In this document: positions 1 through 10,291 of the stretch, piece after piece
How the letters are laid out: each line of letters opens with the position of its first letter
Numbering within the stretch: position 1 is the stretch's first letter
Assembly (NCBI RefSeq): GCF_003605635.1
Contig: NZ_QMDW01000005.1
Coordinates: 1-64,000 of the forward strand
Direction of reading: 5' to 3'
Length of the DNA stretch: 64,000 nucleotides
Source: Halonotius pteroides
Lineage (GTDB): Archaea; Halobacteriota; Halobacteria; Halobacteriales; Haloferacaceae
Position numbers and translations under genes: made by a program
Notes under the pieces: generated by a model
Database searches by the model: none
What the model was told of the DNA's origin: nothing
Seen by the model: the letters and a program-made list of their open reading frames with translations, nothing else

Positions 1-175
1 ACTCGTGGCGGTCGTGTTTGAACCAGGTTTGTGAGACTATCCGAACATCTGACTCCAGCCCGTCGAGCGAGCTTTGCTCGTACAGCGGCGTCGCATCGTA
101 TACTGGCCAATCAGCGTGTGGTCGGCGGGCAATCTGTCGGAAGACACTCCGGCGAGACTCACGAGTTGCAGTCAC
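1..175 (-). CDS. IS4-type transposase, N-terminal part (cut by window edge)
   Basis: The minus strand encodes an open frame that runs off the left edge. It matches the first 65 or so residues of the IS4-type transposase at 12289-13965: both carry WP-x-Y-(x)2-TPLY, then SL-x-GLESD-(V/I)R, then VS-x-TWF. The proteins are clearly related but not identical, so this is a different element of the same family rather than a second copy. A GTG at 173-175 is the most likely start; no ATG is available in this frame. The catalytic DDE residues lie outside the window. Its 5' end is only about 65 bp from the stop codon of the giant surface protein. Whether the element is intact cannot be judged here. Confidence 0.75.
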   Translation of the reverse strand, partial: MTATRESRRSVFRQIARRPHADWPVYDATPLYEQSSLDGLESDVRIVSQTWFKHDRHE

Positions 176-240
176 TACGAGACGCAGAACACGACTCGCT
201 CAAAAACGCGTCTTCTTCGCGACACAGCGGGGAGGCAGCG

Positions 241-3200
241 TTACGACTGGCGCCGAGCTAAGACGATGACCACCGTCAAGAGTACACCGAACGCCACAGC
301 GACGCCGAACCCGGGCCCACTCGCGTCGGTGGCCGATTCCGTGTCCCCGTTGTCACCTGCTGGCTGGGTCGATTCTCCTGTGGTCCCTGGGGTCTGTTGC
401 GGGTTCGCTTGCTCTGTTGGGGCTGGTGTCGACGCGTTCAGGACCTCATCTGACTGGACCGAGACCGTCCCAGCTACAACTGTGCCGACCGTGAGCGTGT
501 ACTCGCCAGGATCCGCTGGCGTGAACGAGAGCGACACAGTCCGCGTCGAATTCGGGGCAAGTTCGACTTCTCTGGCGGCAACGACAGTTCCGTTGGATCG
601 CAACTCGGCAGTGTAGGCCCCAGCCGCCCTGCCGAGATTACGGACTGTCGCGTCGACAGTGACCGGCTCGGAGATGGTAAGCGTGTCTGCTGGGCCGCTG
701 GCACGCTCAATGACGAACGTCGGGCCGCTGGAGCCGATAGCGAACAGCGAGAGGCCCGGTGATACCGACTCGAAGAGGTAGTAACTGCCGTTCGAACCGA
801 CGTCTTCGGTAGGGAGATGGCTCCACCCGTCGGTTTCGTTGCGATAGAGCGCAACAGTACTCGGGGCGACATCCCTCTCATCTAAGTAGACTTTCTGGAT
901 CCGGAACCGGAACGTGACGTTCTCAATGTCTGTGTCTGGGTTCGTGTGGGTCACCTCAACGTAGCCCACGGGTACTGACCCGGTTATATTGAGAAACGCT
1001 CGCGTGTCCGTGCGGCTGCTATAGTTTGCTCTCCCCTGGTTGGCGGGTGCCGTCACAACTGTCCCGGCGTCGTCGGTCTCGTTTCCGGGTTCTATGCTGT
1101 CGGCTGACCACGTCCGCACCGACAGTTCGAACTCGCGGGTAGCACTCTCCGTCGGGGTGATCGACAGGCGGTCGACCACGACTGTGTCCGTATCCACGCC
1201 ATCGTCCGCATCATTGCCGTCACTCCCGGCCGCAGACTGAGAGTCATCCGTGGCGGTCCCGCGGAGGTCAAGCGTGATGGACCCATACCCACCGGAGTCG
1301 GCCACGTTGAACGAGGCTGTGCCGTCGTCCGAGCGGGTTCCGGTGACGACGTGGGTGGTGTCCTCGTCCGCGGAAGGCTGGCCGTCATCAGTGTCGGCGG
1401 GAGCGCTACTCCCACCACTACTGTCGTCACCACCGCCGCCAGTCGATTCGACAGTGATCGTCCGGATAGCAGTTGCCTCGTTGTTTAGGGCGTCGGCGAC
1501 GGTCAATTCCACCTCATAGGTACCAGCGTTGTCGAACGTGTGTGTGGTTGTTGCGCCGATGGCCGTGTCACCGTCGTCGAAGTCCCAGTCGTGGCTGACA
1601 ATCCCGACGTTGTCGGTCGAGCCGGTCCCGTCGAAACTCACCGATTCTCCCTCGCCGACGGTCGCATCCGGGCCGACGCTTGCGGTCGGTGGCATCGAGT
1701 CGGTCGTCGTGAAGTTCACGGTAGCATTGTCACCGATGCCGCCGAAGTCGTTCGGCGACGCGGCCGTGTCGGTGAGTGTTCCCGCGTCAATTTGGACGGC
1801 ATACTCCGTACTTGAGGTAAACTCGCTTGTGGGAGTGATCGTCAGGTTGCGTCCGGAGATCGAGACCGTTCCGTCGCCGCCCCCGGTATCAGTGCTCACG
1901 TCGAACGTCTCCGAGTTGCTGAAGCCGCCGTCGTCCTCCCGCAAGATAACTGATCCCGACCCAAAGACGACATCCTCACTGAACGTGATCGTGATGTCGG
2001 TGGTCTCGCTGACACCAGTGGCGTCGTCGGCCGGCGTACTCGACGTGATGGTAGGCGCGATATCGTCGGTCACGCTGATCGTGACTGCTTTCTCGTACGT
2101 GCCACCACTGCCGTCGTCGGCTTCGAGGCGAACGTCATAGTCCCCTTCAGCGAGCGAGCCGGCGTCGTCCGCACGCAGGTCGCCGCTGTCGACGTTGAAT
2201 TCAGCATTGTCACCATCACCGCCCCCGCTGACCAGCGAGAACGTATGGCTGTTATCGTCAACGTCCGCGGCCGAAAGTCTCCCGACTACTGCGTTGGTGC
2301 CGCTGGACTGGTCGACGCTGGCACTGCTCAGGCTGATAGCCGTCGGCGCGTCGTTGACGCCAGCGATGCTGACAGTGACCGTTCCCTGGGCTGTGTCGTC
2401 GTTGCTGTCCGCGACCGTGTAAGTGAACGTATCCGTCGTGGAATCTGCACTGTCGAATGACTCGTACTGGCCGTTCGGGTCGTAGGTCCAGGATCCGTCG
2501 CTGTCGACGGTAACGGTCGCACCGGAGCCCAGCGTGACTGGTGTCCCGCTGCTGAAACTGGTGTCGTCGATGGTGTCGAACGACAGCGTGTCGCCGGCGT
2601 CGGGGTCACTCGCCAGCGTCAGCAGGTCCGCGGCATCGCCGTCGGCCACCGAGACGGTGCTGTCCTCGTCGGTGGACTGTGAACTGTCGTCGGGGGCTGT
2701 CGGGGATTCGTTTACGTCGGTTACGTCGACGGTGACCGTCTGTGTGTTGGTGTTCCCGACGCCGTCGTCAGCCTGCACGTCGACCACGTAGCTGTTGTCA
2801 ATGTTCGAGTCGGTCGGATTCTCGTAGTTCGGCGCGCTATCGAACGACAGCTCGCCCGTGTTCGAGTCGATACTGAACGCCGACTGGTCGGCACCGCCGA
2901 CGAGCGAGTACGTAACTCCGGTATCCGTGCCGCTCCCGTCGTCGGCGTTCACGTCGAGCGCGTTGACAGTGTTTTCGTCCATCGAGGGGTTCGACACCGA
3001 GTAAAACGACGGTGCTTCGGTATCGACATTGATGTCGAACGTCTTCGTCGACGAGGTGTCCTCCCCGCCGTTGGTGGTGCCGCCGTCGTCGACGACTTGG
3101 ACACTCACTGTTGCGGTTCTGTCGACGCTGTCGGCCGGCGTGTACGTGAGGTCGCCGTCGTTGCTGATGTCCGGTTGCTTAGCGAACAGCGTGTTATCGT

Positions 3201-6200
3201 CGTTCGTGACGATGAAGTCGCTGATGCCCTGGCTCTCGCCGCCGCCAGGGTCGAACCTGGTGGCGAAGTCGGTCACCGTCTGTTCGGTGGTGTCTGCGTT
3301 CGTGGTCTGGTCGCTCCCGATGGTAATCGACGGCGCGTCGTTGACGGCGGTGAGCGAGACGGTACCGAAGTCTGAGGGAGTCGTCGTGTCGTCGCCGCCG
3401 CTGGTGGTGCCGCCGTCGTCGACGAGTTTCGTAATGGTGATGATCCGGCCGCTGCCGGTCGTGGGAGCGTCGTCAGTGTTCTCGTAGGCGAGGTTATCGA
3501 TGATCGTGTTCGCGGTCGACTCACTGAATGGTCCCCCGTCGACGGTGACCGTGGCGGTACTGCCCGAGACGCTGACGCCTGCAGTGAGCCCGTTGTTGTT
3601 GGTCGACACGGAGGTGCCATCGGTCAGGGCGACACTGCTGCCGTCGACGGTCAGTCGCTCGTTGTTGCCGTCAGCAACGTTGCTGACGGTGAAGTCGAGA
3701 CGCTCGACCTGTTGGCCCTCCTCGACGGTAAACGTACTCGCCGAGGTGAACACGGTGACTGCAGCCTCATCTTCTGTAAAGGTAAGGTCGCTTGTCGAGA
3801 CCGACAGTGTCGGCGCGTCGTTGACAGCCTCAACGGTCACGTCGACGGTGATGGTGTCGGTCGAGAGGCCCGGCTTAGTATCGGATATCGTCACGTCGAA
3901 CGAGTCCCCCGAATTGAAGTCGGCATCGGGCGTGTACGTCGGTGACGTACCGAGCGTGTGCGGACTCGCACTTCCCGAGATGCCGAGTGTTTTCCCATCG
4001 ATGCCGCTGAGCGCTCCGTTACTGGGCCCACTGTCGACCGTCCACGTCAGCGTGTCACTCGGTGAAATATCTTTCACCTTCAGGGCATTCTTCAGGTCTG
4101 CCGAACCGTCCTCGTCGATTGTGAGCGAGGTCGACGTTCCCTGTGTGAAACTCGGGTCGGTATCGGCTGTCTGGAAGTTGTAATTCGTTACGGCAGCGGC
4201 GGGGTTGCTGAAGCGGTCGTAGATAACTCCCGAGAGGATTTCGACGTGGTAGGCCGTATCTGCTTCCAGATTGCTCGCCGGACTGAGGGTGACGGTGCTA
4301 CCCGAGACGGTCACGTCACCGCTGGTCACGTCGAGGGTATTGGTACTGGAGTCGTCACCGTCGTTGACGATCTTGATGTCGCCGCTCCCGAGTGTCACGT
4401 CCTCGTTGAACTTGAGGTTGATATCCTCGCTCGGGGCGTGGTCTGTTGCGCCGTCGGCTGGTGTACTGGACGCATACTCGAACGAGGGCGAAACGTCGTC
4501 AGTGACGGTGATAGTCACGTCCTGCGTATTGCTCTGACTCCCCTCGCTGGCCTCGACGCGCAGCGTGAAACTGCTCTGTGCGGATTCGTCGATATCGTCG
4601 ACGTCGTTGATGGTGATCTGGCCCGAACTATCGATGGCGAAGGCACCGCCACCGTCGTTCGCTACGTCGTCGTTGCCGCTGGTTAGCGCGTAGCTCACGC
4701 CGGTATCGGCCGGCGTCGCGCCGTTTGCGTTCACGTCGGCGTCGATGTCGATGACGTTCGTGCCAGCACCGGACGATTCGTAGACGGTCTGGTCGCCGAC
4801 GCCGGCGAAGGATGGCGTCTCGTCGACGTCTGTGATGCCGATATTGATGGTCTCTGTGGCACTCTCGGCGCCCTCGCTGGCTTTGACAGTCACACGGCGA
4901 CTGGCGGAAACCTCGTGGTCGAGTTTGCTGGCGTCGTTGATGGTAATCTGGCCACTGCTGTCGATGGCGAAAGCATTGTCGCCGTTGCCGCCGGTAAACT
5001 GATAGCTGTCGATGCCCGCATCGGCACTGCCACCGACGTTGGCGTTGATATCAATAACATTGGTGTTGTCCCGGCGGTCTTCGGCGATATTCGAGGACGT
5101 TCCAGACGTGAATATTGGAGTCTCGTCTACATCACCAATGGTGATAGTGATGTCCTGCGTGTCCGTGTTGTCCGCGTCGTCAGTGGCCATCACGGTCAGT
5201 TCGTAGTCGCTGTTGCCATCGTCGTCTGTCGGACTCTCGTGGTCCAGCTCGCTATCGAGGGAAATCTCGCCGGTGGCGCTGTCGATGCTGAACGCGCTGG
5301 CGTCAGTCCCAGCGCCGCTAGCGAGGCTGTAGTCGGACACTTCCGAGCCCGGTGTGCCGTCGTCACCGGCATCCACGTTCAGGAAGTCGCTCGCTGTGCT
5401 TTCCTCGTTGAGCGACGCACTGGTGCTGGTATCGAACCCTGGACTGGTGTTGTCGATGGTGAACGACTCGCCGCTGCTGTATGAGCCGTCGGCGCTCCCA
5501 CTGGTGCCAACTCCGCCCAGCGGCACGCCGTTGTCGTTCTGGATATTATCGTTGTCGTTGATTTTGAGGCCGAGTGTGCCGTCGCCGCTGACCCCAGTGA
5601 CGGTGACCGTCCCTGTGTCTCCGCTGCCGGTGGGGCTTTGGATGCTTGCGCCCGAGGTGACGCCACTGTCCCCAGTCAGCACGAAATCGTCTTTCGGGAC
5701 CGACAGTCCGCTCGTTGCCCCGTCGAACGTCACCGCGAAGTCGACGCTGTCGGCATTGGTGGGGTTCGATTCACCGCTCGCCCGCGTGATGGAGGCCACT
5801 TCGGGCGCGTTCTGGACGGTGACGGTCGGCGTGGTCGAGACGCTCGTATCGTCGGCCCACGCGAACTCGGGGCTGTAGGTTCCGTCGTCAGGTTCGTCGA
5901 AGGTGAAGGTGACCTCTCCGTTCGCGTCGGTGACCTTCGTGTCGTCGTCAGCGAAGCCGTCGAGGCCGTCATCGGAGACGACTTCGATGGTGACGCCCTC
6001 GCCGGTGTCGGTTCCGCTCTCCTTTGCGGTGACGGTGATGGTTCCCGATTCGTCCTCGTCGCCCGTCGGTGACGTGGCCTCGACAGTGTCGACGGTGAGT
6101 TCGGTGACTGACTCCCAGGCCAGGGCGGGGTAGCCGCTCGTGACGAGCCACGTCTCGGGGCTCTCGAAGGAGAACCCGTCCATGTTGGCGAGCGGGGCGA

Positions 6201-9200
6201 AGCGTTGAATCTCGACGGTCTGTAACCCGGCGACCCCGTCGTCGGCAGTGTTCCCGACTCCCACAGTCGTAGCCGTCGCTTTTTCGTCCCAGTACGAGTC
6301 GGTGACAGAGTCGGTGTTCACGCCGAGTACCCCACCGGTCTCACCATCTTTTCCGGGACTACCAGTTCCAGCTGGGCCGCCGTCCCCGCCAGTAAGCGTC
6401 ACGACAGCGGCATACGTCTCGGTGACAGTCCCGTCGTTTACGCCCACCAAGCCGCCTGCGGCACCACCGGCACCACCGTTCCCACCGGACGTACCGTCAC
6501 CGCCCTGTCCGCCACCACCGCCAGCGGCAGTCGTGTTGACAGCGAACGACGCGTCTATGGTGCCCGTGTTCTGTCCGACGAGTCCACCAGCGGGACCACC
6601 AGCACCGCCGTTAGGTGCAGTCTGGGGTCTATCGTGGTCGGCAGCCCCACCAGCACCGGCGGTGACGGTCGCGTTGGTGCTGAACGATTCTGTAATCCTA
6701 TGCGTGTTCGTTCCCACCAGACCGCCCGCAGTACCGCCGTTGGAACCATCTTCATCCGCGTTTGATTTGCCCCCGGGCCCGGCGGTGACAGTGACGTTAC
6801 TCGTTGAGGAAGCGCTCACGTGGCCGTTGTTGATAGCGGTTATCACGCCTGTGTGACCACCAGTCCCCCCAGTGTGGTCCGTATTTGTTTTTGTCAGGGA
6901 GTCGGGCTTGACGTCCCCACCGGCACCGGCTGTAATTGTCGTCTGTGTGACCGCACTGTCGGTTATTGTGCCGTTGTTCGTCGCGACGAGACCAGCAGCG
7001 TCACCACCATCGCCAGCGGTAGCCTCGGTATCAGTACTGGAATTGCCGCCGTCGCCAGCGGTGATCTCGGCGTCGACGAGCGTGATATCGGAGACGACAC
7101 CGCCACTGGCCAGTGTCGCTATCAGTGCGGCGTCAGTGCCGTCCATCTCGTCAGGGGCGCCGGGACGCGCTATCCGCAGCCCCGAAATCGTGTGACCTGC
7201 CCCGTCGAAGGTCCCAGTGAACTGCGAGCCAGTTTCCCAGATCGGGTCGAAGCCGTCCCCGCCGTTGGCTGTAGAGTTCGACACGAAGTCGTAGCCCGCC
7301 GTCGTCTTGTTGAGATTGGCGGTCAGTGTGAAGTTGGCGTCGAGGTTCTCCCGCACGTTGTCGAGGTGGTACCAGTTCGCGATTTCGTAGGGCGCTCCCG
7401 CGGAGCCGTCACCGCCAGCGTAGAGTGTGGCACTGGGTGCGGGCTGCTGAGTGTTGTTCTGTAGCGTCGAGTAGAAGACGCCGTAGTCATCGACGGAGCC
7501 GTCGTCTCCGGTCGTCTGCCAGGTGCTGGAGAAGTCAAACGGTCCCATGTTCCCCGCCGCGCGGTCGCCGGTCATCTCAGGGGTCGTGAGTCCGACCATG
7601 TTAGTGGCGGTGCCACCGGCATCTCTCCCGACGCCGTCGGACTGGTTGGTCCTCGCCGTGTCCCAGTAGCTGTCGCTGACTGTGCGATTGTTCACTCCGA
7701 CGAGACCACCCACGTCGTCGGTCCCAGTGACGGAACCGGCCGCGTACGATTCCGAGACTTCCGCGCTACTTATACCGCTGTTTATGCCGACGAGACCTCC
7801 AACGCCTTTGATCCCAGTGACGGACCCAGTCGCGTACGACTTGGTGACTGTTGCCCCGAAGTTTCGTGCGACAAGGCCGCCCACGACGTCGCCGGTTCCG
7901 GAGACGTTGCCGGTCGCGTACGACTCGGTGACCGTGCCGGTGTTCACTCCGACGAGGCCACCGACGAGATTGTTTCCAGAGACAATGCCGGTCGCGTTCG
8001 ACTCCGTGATCTCCCCTTCGCTAACCCCGGCGAGGCCCCCCACGTTTTTCATTCCGGTTCCGGAGACATTCCCGGTCGCGTAGGACCCACTCGTGTTGCC
8101 AACGTTGGACCCGACGAGGCCGCCCAGGTCGTTGCCCGTCCCGGAGACATCGCTGGTCGCGTAGGACGCAGTCGTGTTGCCGAAATTGAACCCGACGAGG
8201 CCGCCCACTTCCTTGTCTCCGTAGACGTTGCCGGTCGCGTAGGAGTTGCTGACTGTGCCGAAGTTCTTCCCGACGAGGCCTCCCACTCGTTCCTTACCGG
8301 TGATGTCGGCGTTCTTGACGCCGACGTTCTCGATAATGCCACCGTTGACGTACCCGAACAGTCCAACATCAAAAGTCCCCCCTCGGTCGATGGAGAGGTT
8401 CGAAATCGTGTGTCCGGTGCCGTTGAACGTGCCTGTGAACCGCGAGCTGTCGTCGCCGATGGGATCGAAGCCGTTGCCACCGTTGGCTGACGAACTCGCC
8501 ACGTCGTCGTAGCCAGCGGTGTTCGAATCGAGGCCGGCGGTCAGGATGAACTCCGCGTCGAGGTTCTCTCGGGTGTTGTTGAGGTGATACCAGTTCGCGA
8601 TTTCGTAGGGATTGTCCGTGGAGCCGTCACCGCCAGCGTAGAGGCTGACCGTGACGCTCTGGGTTGCCGTCTCGTTCTCGCTCGCGACGCTCACGTCGCC
8701 AGTTCCAGTGCTGGTGCTGGGACTGGTTTCCCACGACAGCGTCAGTTGCTGGGAGTCGCCGCTGGCGAGGGTGACGGCGCTGCTGTCCTGCTGGCTATCT
8801 GTGAAGTCGGTGTCGGTCAGGGTGATCGACTGCTGGCTGCCGTCTGTCGCCCAATTCGTGACGGTCGCGGTCACGTCGAGGGTATCGGCTACACCGACCG
8901 GCGAGGTGGTCGAGTCGATAGTCAAGCCGTAGAAGGGGTCGGTGTCCTGCCACGCGAGCGCGGGGTAGGCGTTGGTGGCGTGCCACGTTCCAGCGCCGTC
9001 GGGGAACGCGAAGGCACTCATGTTCGTGGGGGCGTCCCCGCCGGTCATCTCCGGGGCTGGGGTGGTGTCGCTAGTCGAGCCAAAGCCGATGAGACCGCTC
9101 CCGCTTCCTTCGCCGATGGCATCGGACTGGTTCGTCGTTCCCTTGTCCCAGTAGCTGTCGGTGACTGTGCCGCTGTTGCTCCCGACGAGGCCGCCCACGT

Positions 9201-10023
9201 AGCCGGTTCCGGAGACGTTACCGGTCGCGTACGACTCGGTGACATCACCGACGTTGTCCCCGACGAGGCCGCCGACGTAGCTGCTTCCGGAGACGTTGCC
9301 GGTCGCGTACGACTCCCCGACCGTGGCGGCGTTTTGCCCGACAAGGCCGCCCACGAAGTAGTTGTCTCCGGAGACGTTGGCGGTCGCGTACGAGTCGTTG
9401 ATCGTGCCAGAGTTGTACCCGACGAGGCCGCCCACGGCGCTGTCTCCGGAGACGTTGCCGGTCGCGTACGACTCGGTGACCGTGCCAAAGTTGCGACCGA
9501 CGAGGCCGCCCACCACGGTGTTGCCGGTGATGTCGGCGTTCTCGACGCCAACGTTCTCGATAGTGCCACCGTCCACCTCCCCGAACAGTCCGATATTATC
9601 AGTCCCACCCCGGTCGATGGAGAGGTCCGAAATCGTGTGGTCCGCGCCGTCGAAGGTGCCCGTGAACTGCGAGCCCGAGTCACCGATAGGGTCGAAGCCG
9701 TTGCCGCCGTTCCACTTGCTGGTCCCGCTGGCGTTGATGTCACTCGTGAGTTCGTAGTCCTTGCCCAGCCCTTTGTTCTCGATACACTGCAGTCTGTCGA
9801 CGCTATCCACGTCGAGTTTTCCGTCGTTGTCACCATCAGCGTAGCTCACTCCGCTACAGTCCGGTGCGGTGTTGCCCGCCGCGGCCGTAGCGGTCCCGAC
9901 GAACCCGGTACTAGTCGCCAGCACCGCCAGCCCCACGATGGCGACGAGATACACCGCCAGCAGTCTACGTGACCTATTGGTCACGACGACCACCGCCCTT
10001 GGGACCGCCTCACTGCCCGACAC
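241..10023 (-). CDS. Giant GLUG/cadherin/PKD surface protein with PGF-CTERM anchor
   Basis: A 3,260-residue exported protein, probably an adhesin or outer-layer protein. It starts at GTG and has a hydrophobic signal segment at about residues 20-48 ending in an ATAAA-like cleavage region. About 19 GLUG-like units (VGGLVG-x-N) follow in three clusters within residues 130-1290; the third is unusually Gly/Ala-rich. After this come a Big_1-like Ig domain, several cadherin-like repeats and SbsA-type Ig-like modules (DEVTLGSG-like strands), a PKD domain with a DWDFDDGD core near residue 2700, a PGF-pre-PGF domain near 2990-3100 and a CARDB-like domain. The tail is a Thr/Pro-rich linker followed by PGF, a hydrophobic stretch and RR. 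That is the archaeosortase A recognition architecture, so the mature protein is probably lipid-anchored and glycosylated. Strong Asp/Thr/Ser bias is seen throughout. The ligand is unknown. Confidence 0.93.
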   Translation of the reverse strand: MSGSEAVPRAVVVVTNRSRRLLAVYLVAIVGLAVLATSTGFVGTATAAAGNTAPDCSGVSYADGDNDGKLDVDSVDRLQCIENKGLGKDYELTSDINASGTSKWNGGNGFDPIGDSGSQFTGTFDGADHTISDLSIDRGGTDNIGLFGEVDGGTIENVGVENADITGNTVVGGLVGRNFGTVTESYATGNVSGDSAVGGLVGYNSGTINDSYATANVSGDNYFVGGLVGQNAATVGESYATGNVSGSSYVGGLVGDNVGDVTESYATGNVSGTGYVGGLVGSNSGTVTDSYWDKGTTNQSDAIGEGSGSGLIGFGSTSDTTPAPEMTGGDAPTNMSAFAFPDGAGTWHATNAYPALAWQDTDPFYGLTIDSTTSPVGVADTLDVTATVTNWATDGSQQSITLTDTDFTDSQQDSSAVTLASGDSQQLTLSWETSPSTSTGTGDVSVASENETATQSVTVSLYAGGDGSTDNPYEIANWYHLNNTRENLDAEFILTAGLDSNTAGYDDVASSSANGGNGFDPIGDDSSRFTGTFNGTGHTISNLSIDRGGTFDVGLFGYVNGGIIENVGVKNADITGKERVGGLVGKNFGTVSNSYATGNVYGDKEVGGLVGFNFGNTTASYATSDVSGTGNDLGGLVGSNVGNTSGSYATGNVSGTGMKNVGGLAGVSEGEITESNATGIVSGNNLVGGLVGVNTGTVTESYATGNVSGTGDVVGGLVARNFGATVTKSYATGSVTGIKGVGGLVGINSGISSAEVSESYAAGSVTGTDDVGGLVGVNNRTVSDSYWDTARTNQSDGVGRDAGGTATNMVGLTTPEMTGDRAAGNMGPFDFSSTWQTTGDDGSVDDYGVFYSTLQNNTQQPAPSATLYAGGDGSAGAPYEIANWYHLDNVRENLDANFTLTANLNKTTAGYDFVSNSTANGGDGFDPIWETGSQFTGTFDGAGHTISGLRIARPGAPDEMDGTDAALIATLASGGVVSDITLVDAEITAGDGGNSSTDTEATAGDGGDAAGLVATNNGTITDSAVTQTTITAGAGGDVKPDSLTKTNTDHTGGTGGHTGVITAINNGHVSASSTSNVTVTAGPGGKSNADEDGSNGGTAGGLVGTNTHRITESFSTNATVTAGAGGAADHDRPQTAPNGGAGGPAGGLVGQNTGTIDASFAVNTTAAGGGGGQGGDGTSGGNGGAGGAAGGLVGVNDGTVTETYAAVVTLTGGDGGPAGTGSPGKDGETGGVLGVNTDSVTDSYWDEKATATTVGVGNTADDGVAGLQTVEIQRFAPLANMDGFSFESPETWLVTSGYPALAWESVTELTVDTVEATSPTGDEDESGTITVTAKESGTDTGEGVTIEVVSDDGLDGFADDDTKVTDANGEVTFTFDEPDDGTYSPEFAWADDTSVSTTPTVTVQNAPEVASITRASGESNPTNADSVDFAVTFDGATSGLSVPKDDFVLTGDSGVTSGASIQSPTGSGDTGTVTVTGVSGDGTLGLKINDNDNIQNDNGVPLGGVGTSGSADGSYSSGESFTIDNTSPGFDTSTSASLNEESTASDFLNVDAGDDGTPGSEVSDYSLASGAGTDASAFSIDSATGEISLDSELDHESPTDDDGNSDYELTVMATDDADNTDTQDITITIGDVDETPIFTSGTSSNIAEDRRDNTNVIDINANVGGSADAGIDSYQFTGGNGDNAFAIDSSGQITINDASKLDHEVSASRRVTVKASEGAESATETINIGITDVDETPSFAGVGDQTVYESSGAGTNVIDIDADVNANGATPADTGVSYALTSGNDDVANDGGGAFAIDSSGQITINDVDDIDESAQSSFTLRVEASEGSQSNTQDVTITVTDDVSPSFEYASSTPADGATDHAPSEDINLKFNEDVTLGSGDIKIVNDGDDSSTNTLDVTSGDVTVSGSTVTLSPASNLEADTAYHVEILSGVIYDRFSNPAAAVTNYNFQTADTDPSFTQGTSTSLTIDEDGSADLKNALKVKDISPSDTLTWTVDSGPSNGALSGIDGKTLGISGSASPHTLGTSPTYTPDADFNSGDSFDVTISDTKPGLSTDTITVDVTVEAVNDAPTLSVSTSDLTFTEDEAAVTVFTSASTFTVEEGQQVERLDFTVSNVADGNNERLTVDGSSVALTDGTSVSTNNNGLTAGVSVSGSTATVTVDGGPFSESTANTIIDNLAYENTDDAPTTGSGRIITITKLVDDGGTTSGGDDTTTPSDFGTVSLTAVNDAPSITIGSDQTTNADTTEQTVTDFATRFDPGGGESQGISDFIVTNDDNTLFAKQPDISNDGDLTYTPADSVDRTATVSVQVVDDGGTTNGGEDTSSTKTFDINVDTEAPSFYSVSNPSMDENTVNALDVNADDGSGTDTGVTYSLVGGADQSAFSIDSNTGELSFDSAPNYENPTDSNIDNSYVVDVQADDGVGNTNTQTVTVDVTDVNESPTAPDDSSQSTDEDSTVSVADGDAADLLTLASDPDAGDTLSFDTIDDTSFSSGTPVTLGSGATVTVDSDGSWTYDPNGQYESFDSADSTTDTFTYTVADSNDDTAQGTVTVSIAGVNDAPTAISLSSASVDQSSGTNAVVGRLSAADVDDNSHTFSLVSGGGDGDNAEFNVDSGDLRADDAGSLAEGDYDVRLEADDGSGGTYEKAVTISVTDDIAPTITSSTPADDATGVSETTDITITFSEDVVFGSGSVILREDDGGFSNSETFDVSTDTGGGDGTVSISGRNLTITPTSEFTSSTEYAVQIDAGTLTDTAASPNDFGGIGDNATVNFTTTDSMPPTASVGPDATVGEGESVSFDGTGSTDNVGIVSHDWDFDDGDTAIGATTTHTFDNAGTYEVELTVADALNNEATAIRTITVESTGGGGDDSSGGSSAPADTDDGQPSADEDTTHVVTGTRSDDGTASFNVADSGGYGSITLDLRGTATDDSQSAAGSDGNDADDGVDTDTVVVDRLSITPTESATREFELSVRTWSADSIEPGNETDDAGTVVTAPANQGRANYSSRTDTRAFLNITGSVPVGYVEVTHTNPDTDIENVTFRFRIQKVYLDERDVAPSTVALYRNETDGWSHLPTEDVGSNGSYYLFESVSPGLSLFAIGSSGPTFVIERASGPADTLTISEPVTVDATVRNLGRAAGAYTAELRSNGTVVAAREVELAPNSTRTVSLSFTPADPGEYTLTVGTVVAGTVSVQSDEVLNASTPAPTEQANPQQTPGTTGESTQPAGDNGDTESATDASGPGFGVAVAFGVLLTVVIVLARRQS

Positions 10024-10291
10024 GGGTGCGTCCCACTGCTTGCCTGACCCGCTGCTGCGCTCACGTGACCGACGATACGACGCTGGTGTCTCTCATCGAC
10101 TTCCGCCGTCTGCCGGTGCCGGTCGCCGCCAAAACTGACTGCGCTTCCCACCTCGGCCGGGTCACAGAGGAGATATGCTAACGACTCCACGTAGGAATCT
10201 ACTACGCATCATCCCGGTGTAAAGATGGCTTGCAAATATACGCAACAATGACAACCGAACAACCAGTAGGAACGAACGATGTGCCGTCGAC

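Noticed and set aside
7600-9560. Regularly spaced DNA repeats suggestive of a CRISPR array
   Set aside because: Repeats are in-frame GLUG codons of a surface protein, imperfect and without constant repeat/spacer lengths; no cas genes are nearby.
8584-9972. Long plus-strand open frame (462 codons) opposite the giant surface protein
   Set aside because: It is the antisense of GC-rich GLUG repeats; the translation is low complexity and repeats in step with the sense repeats.
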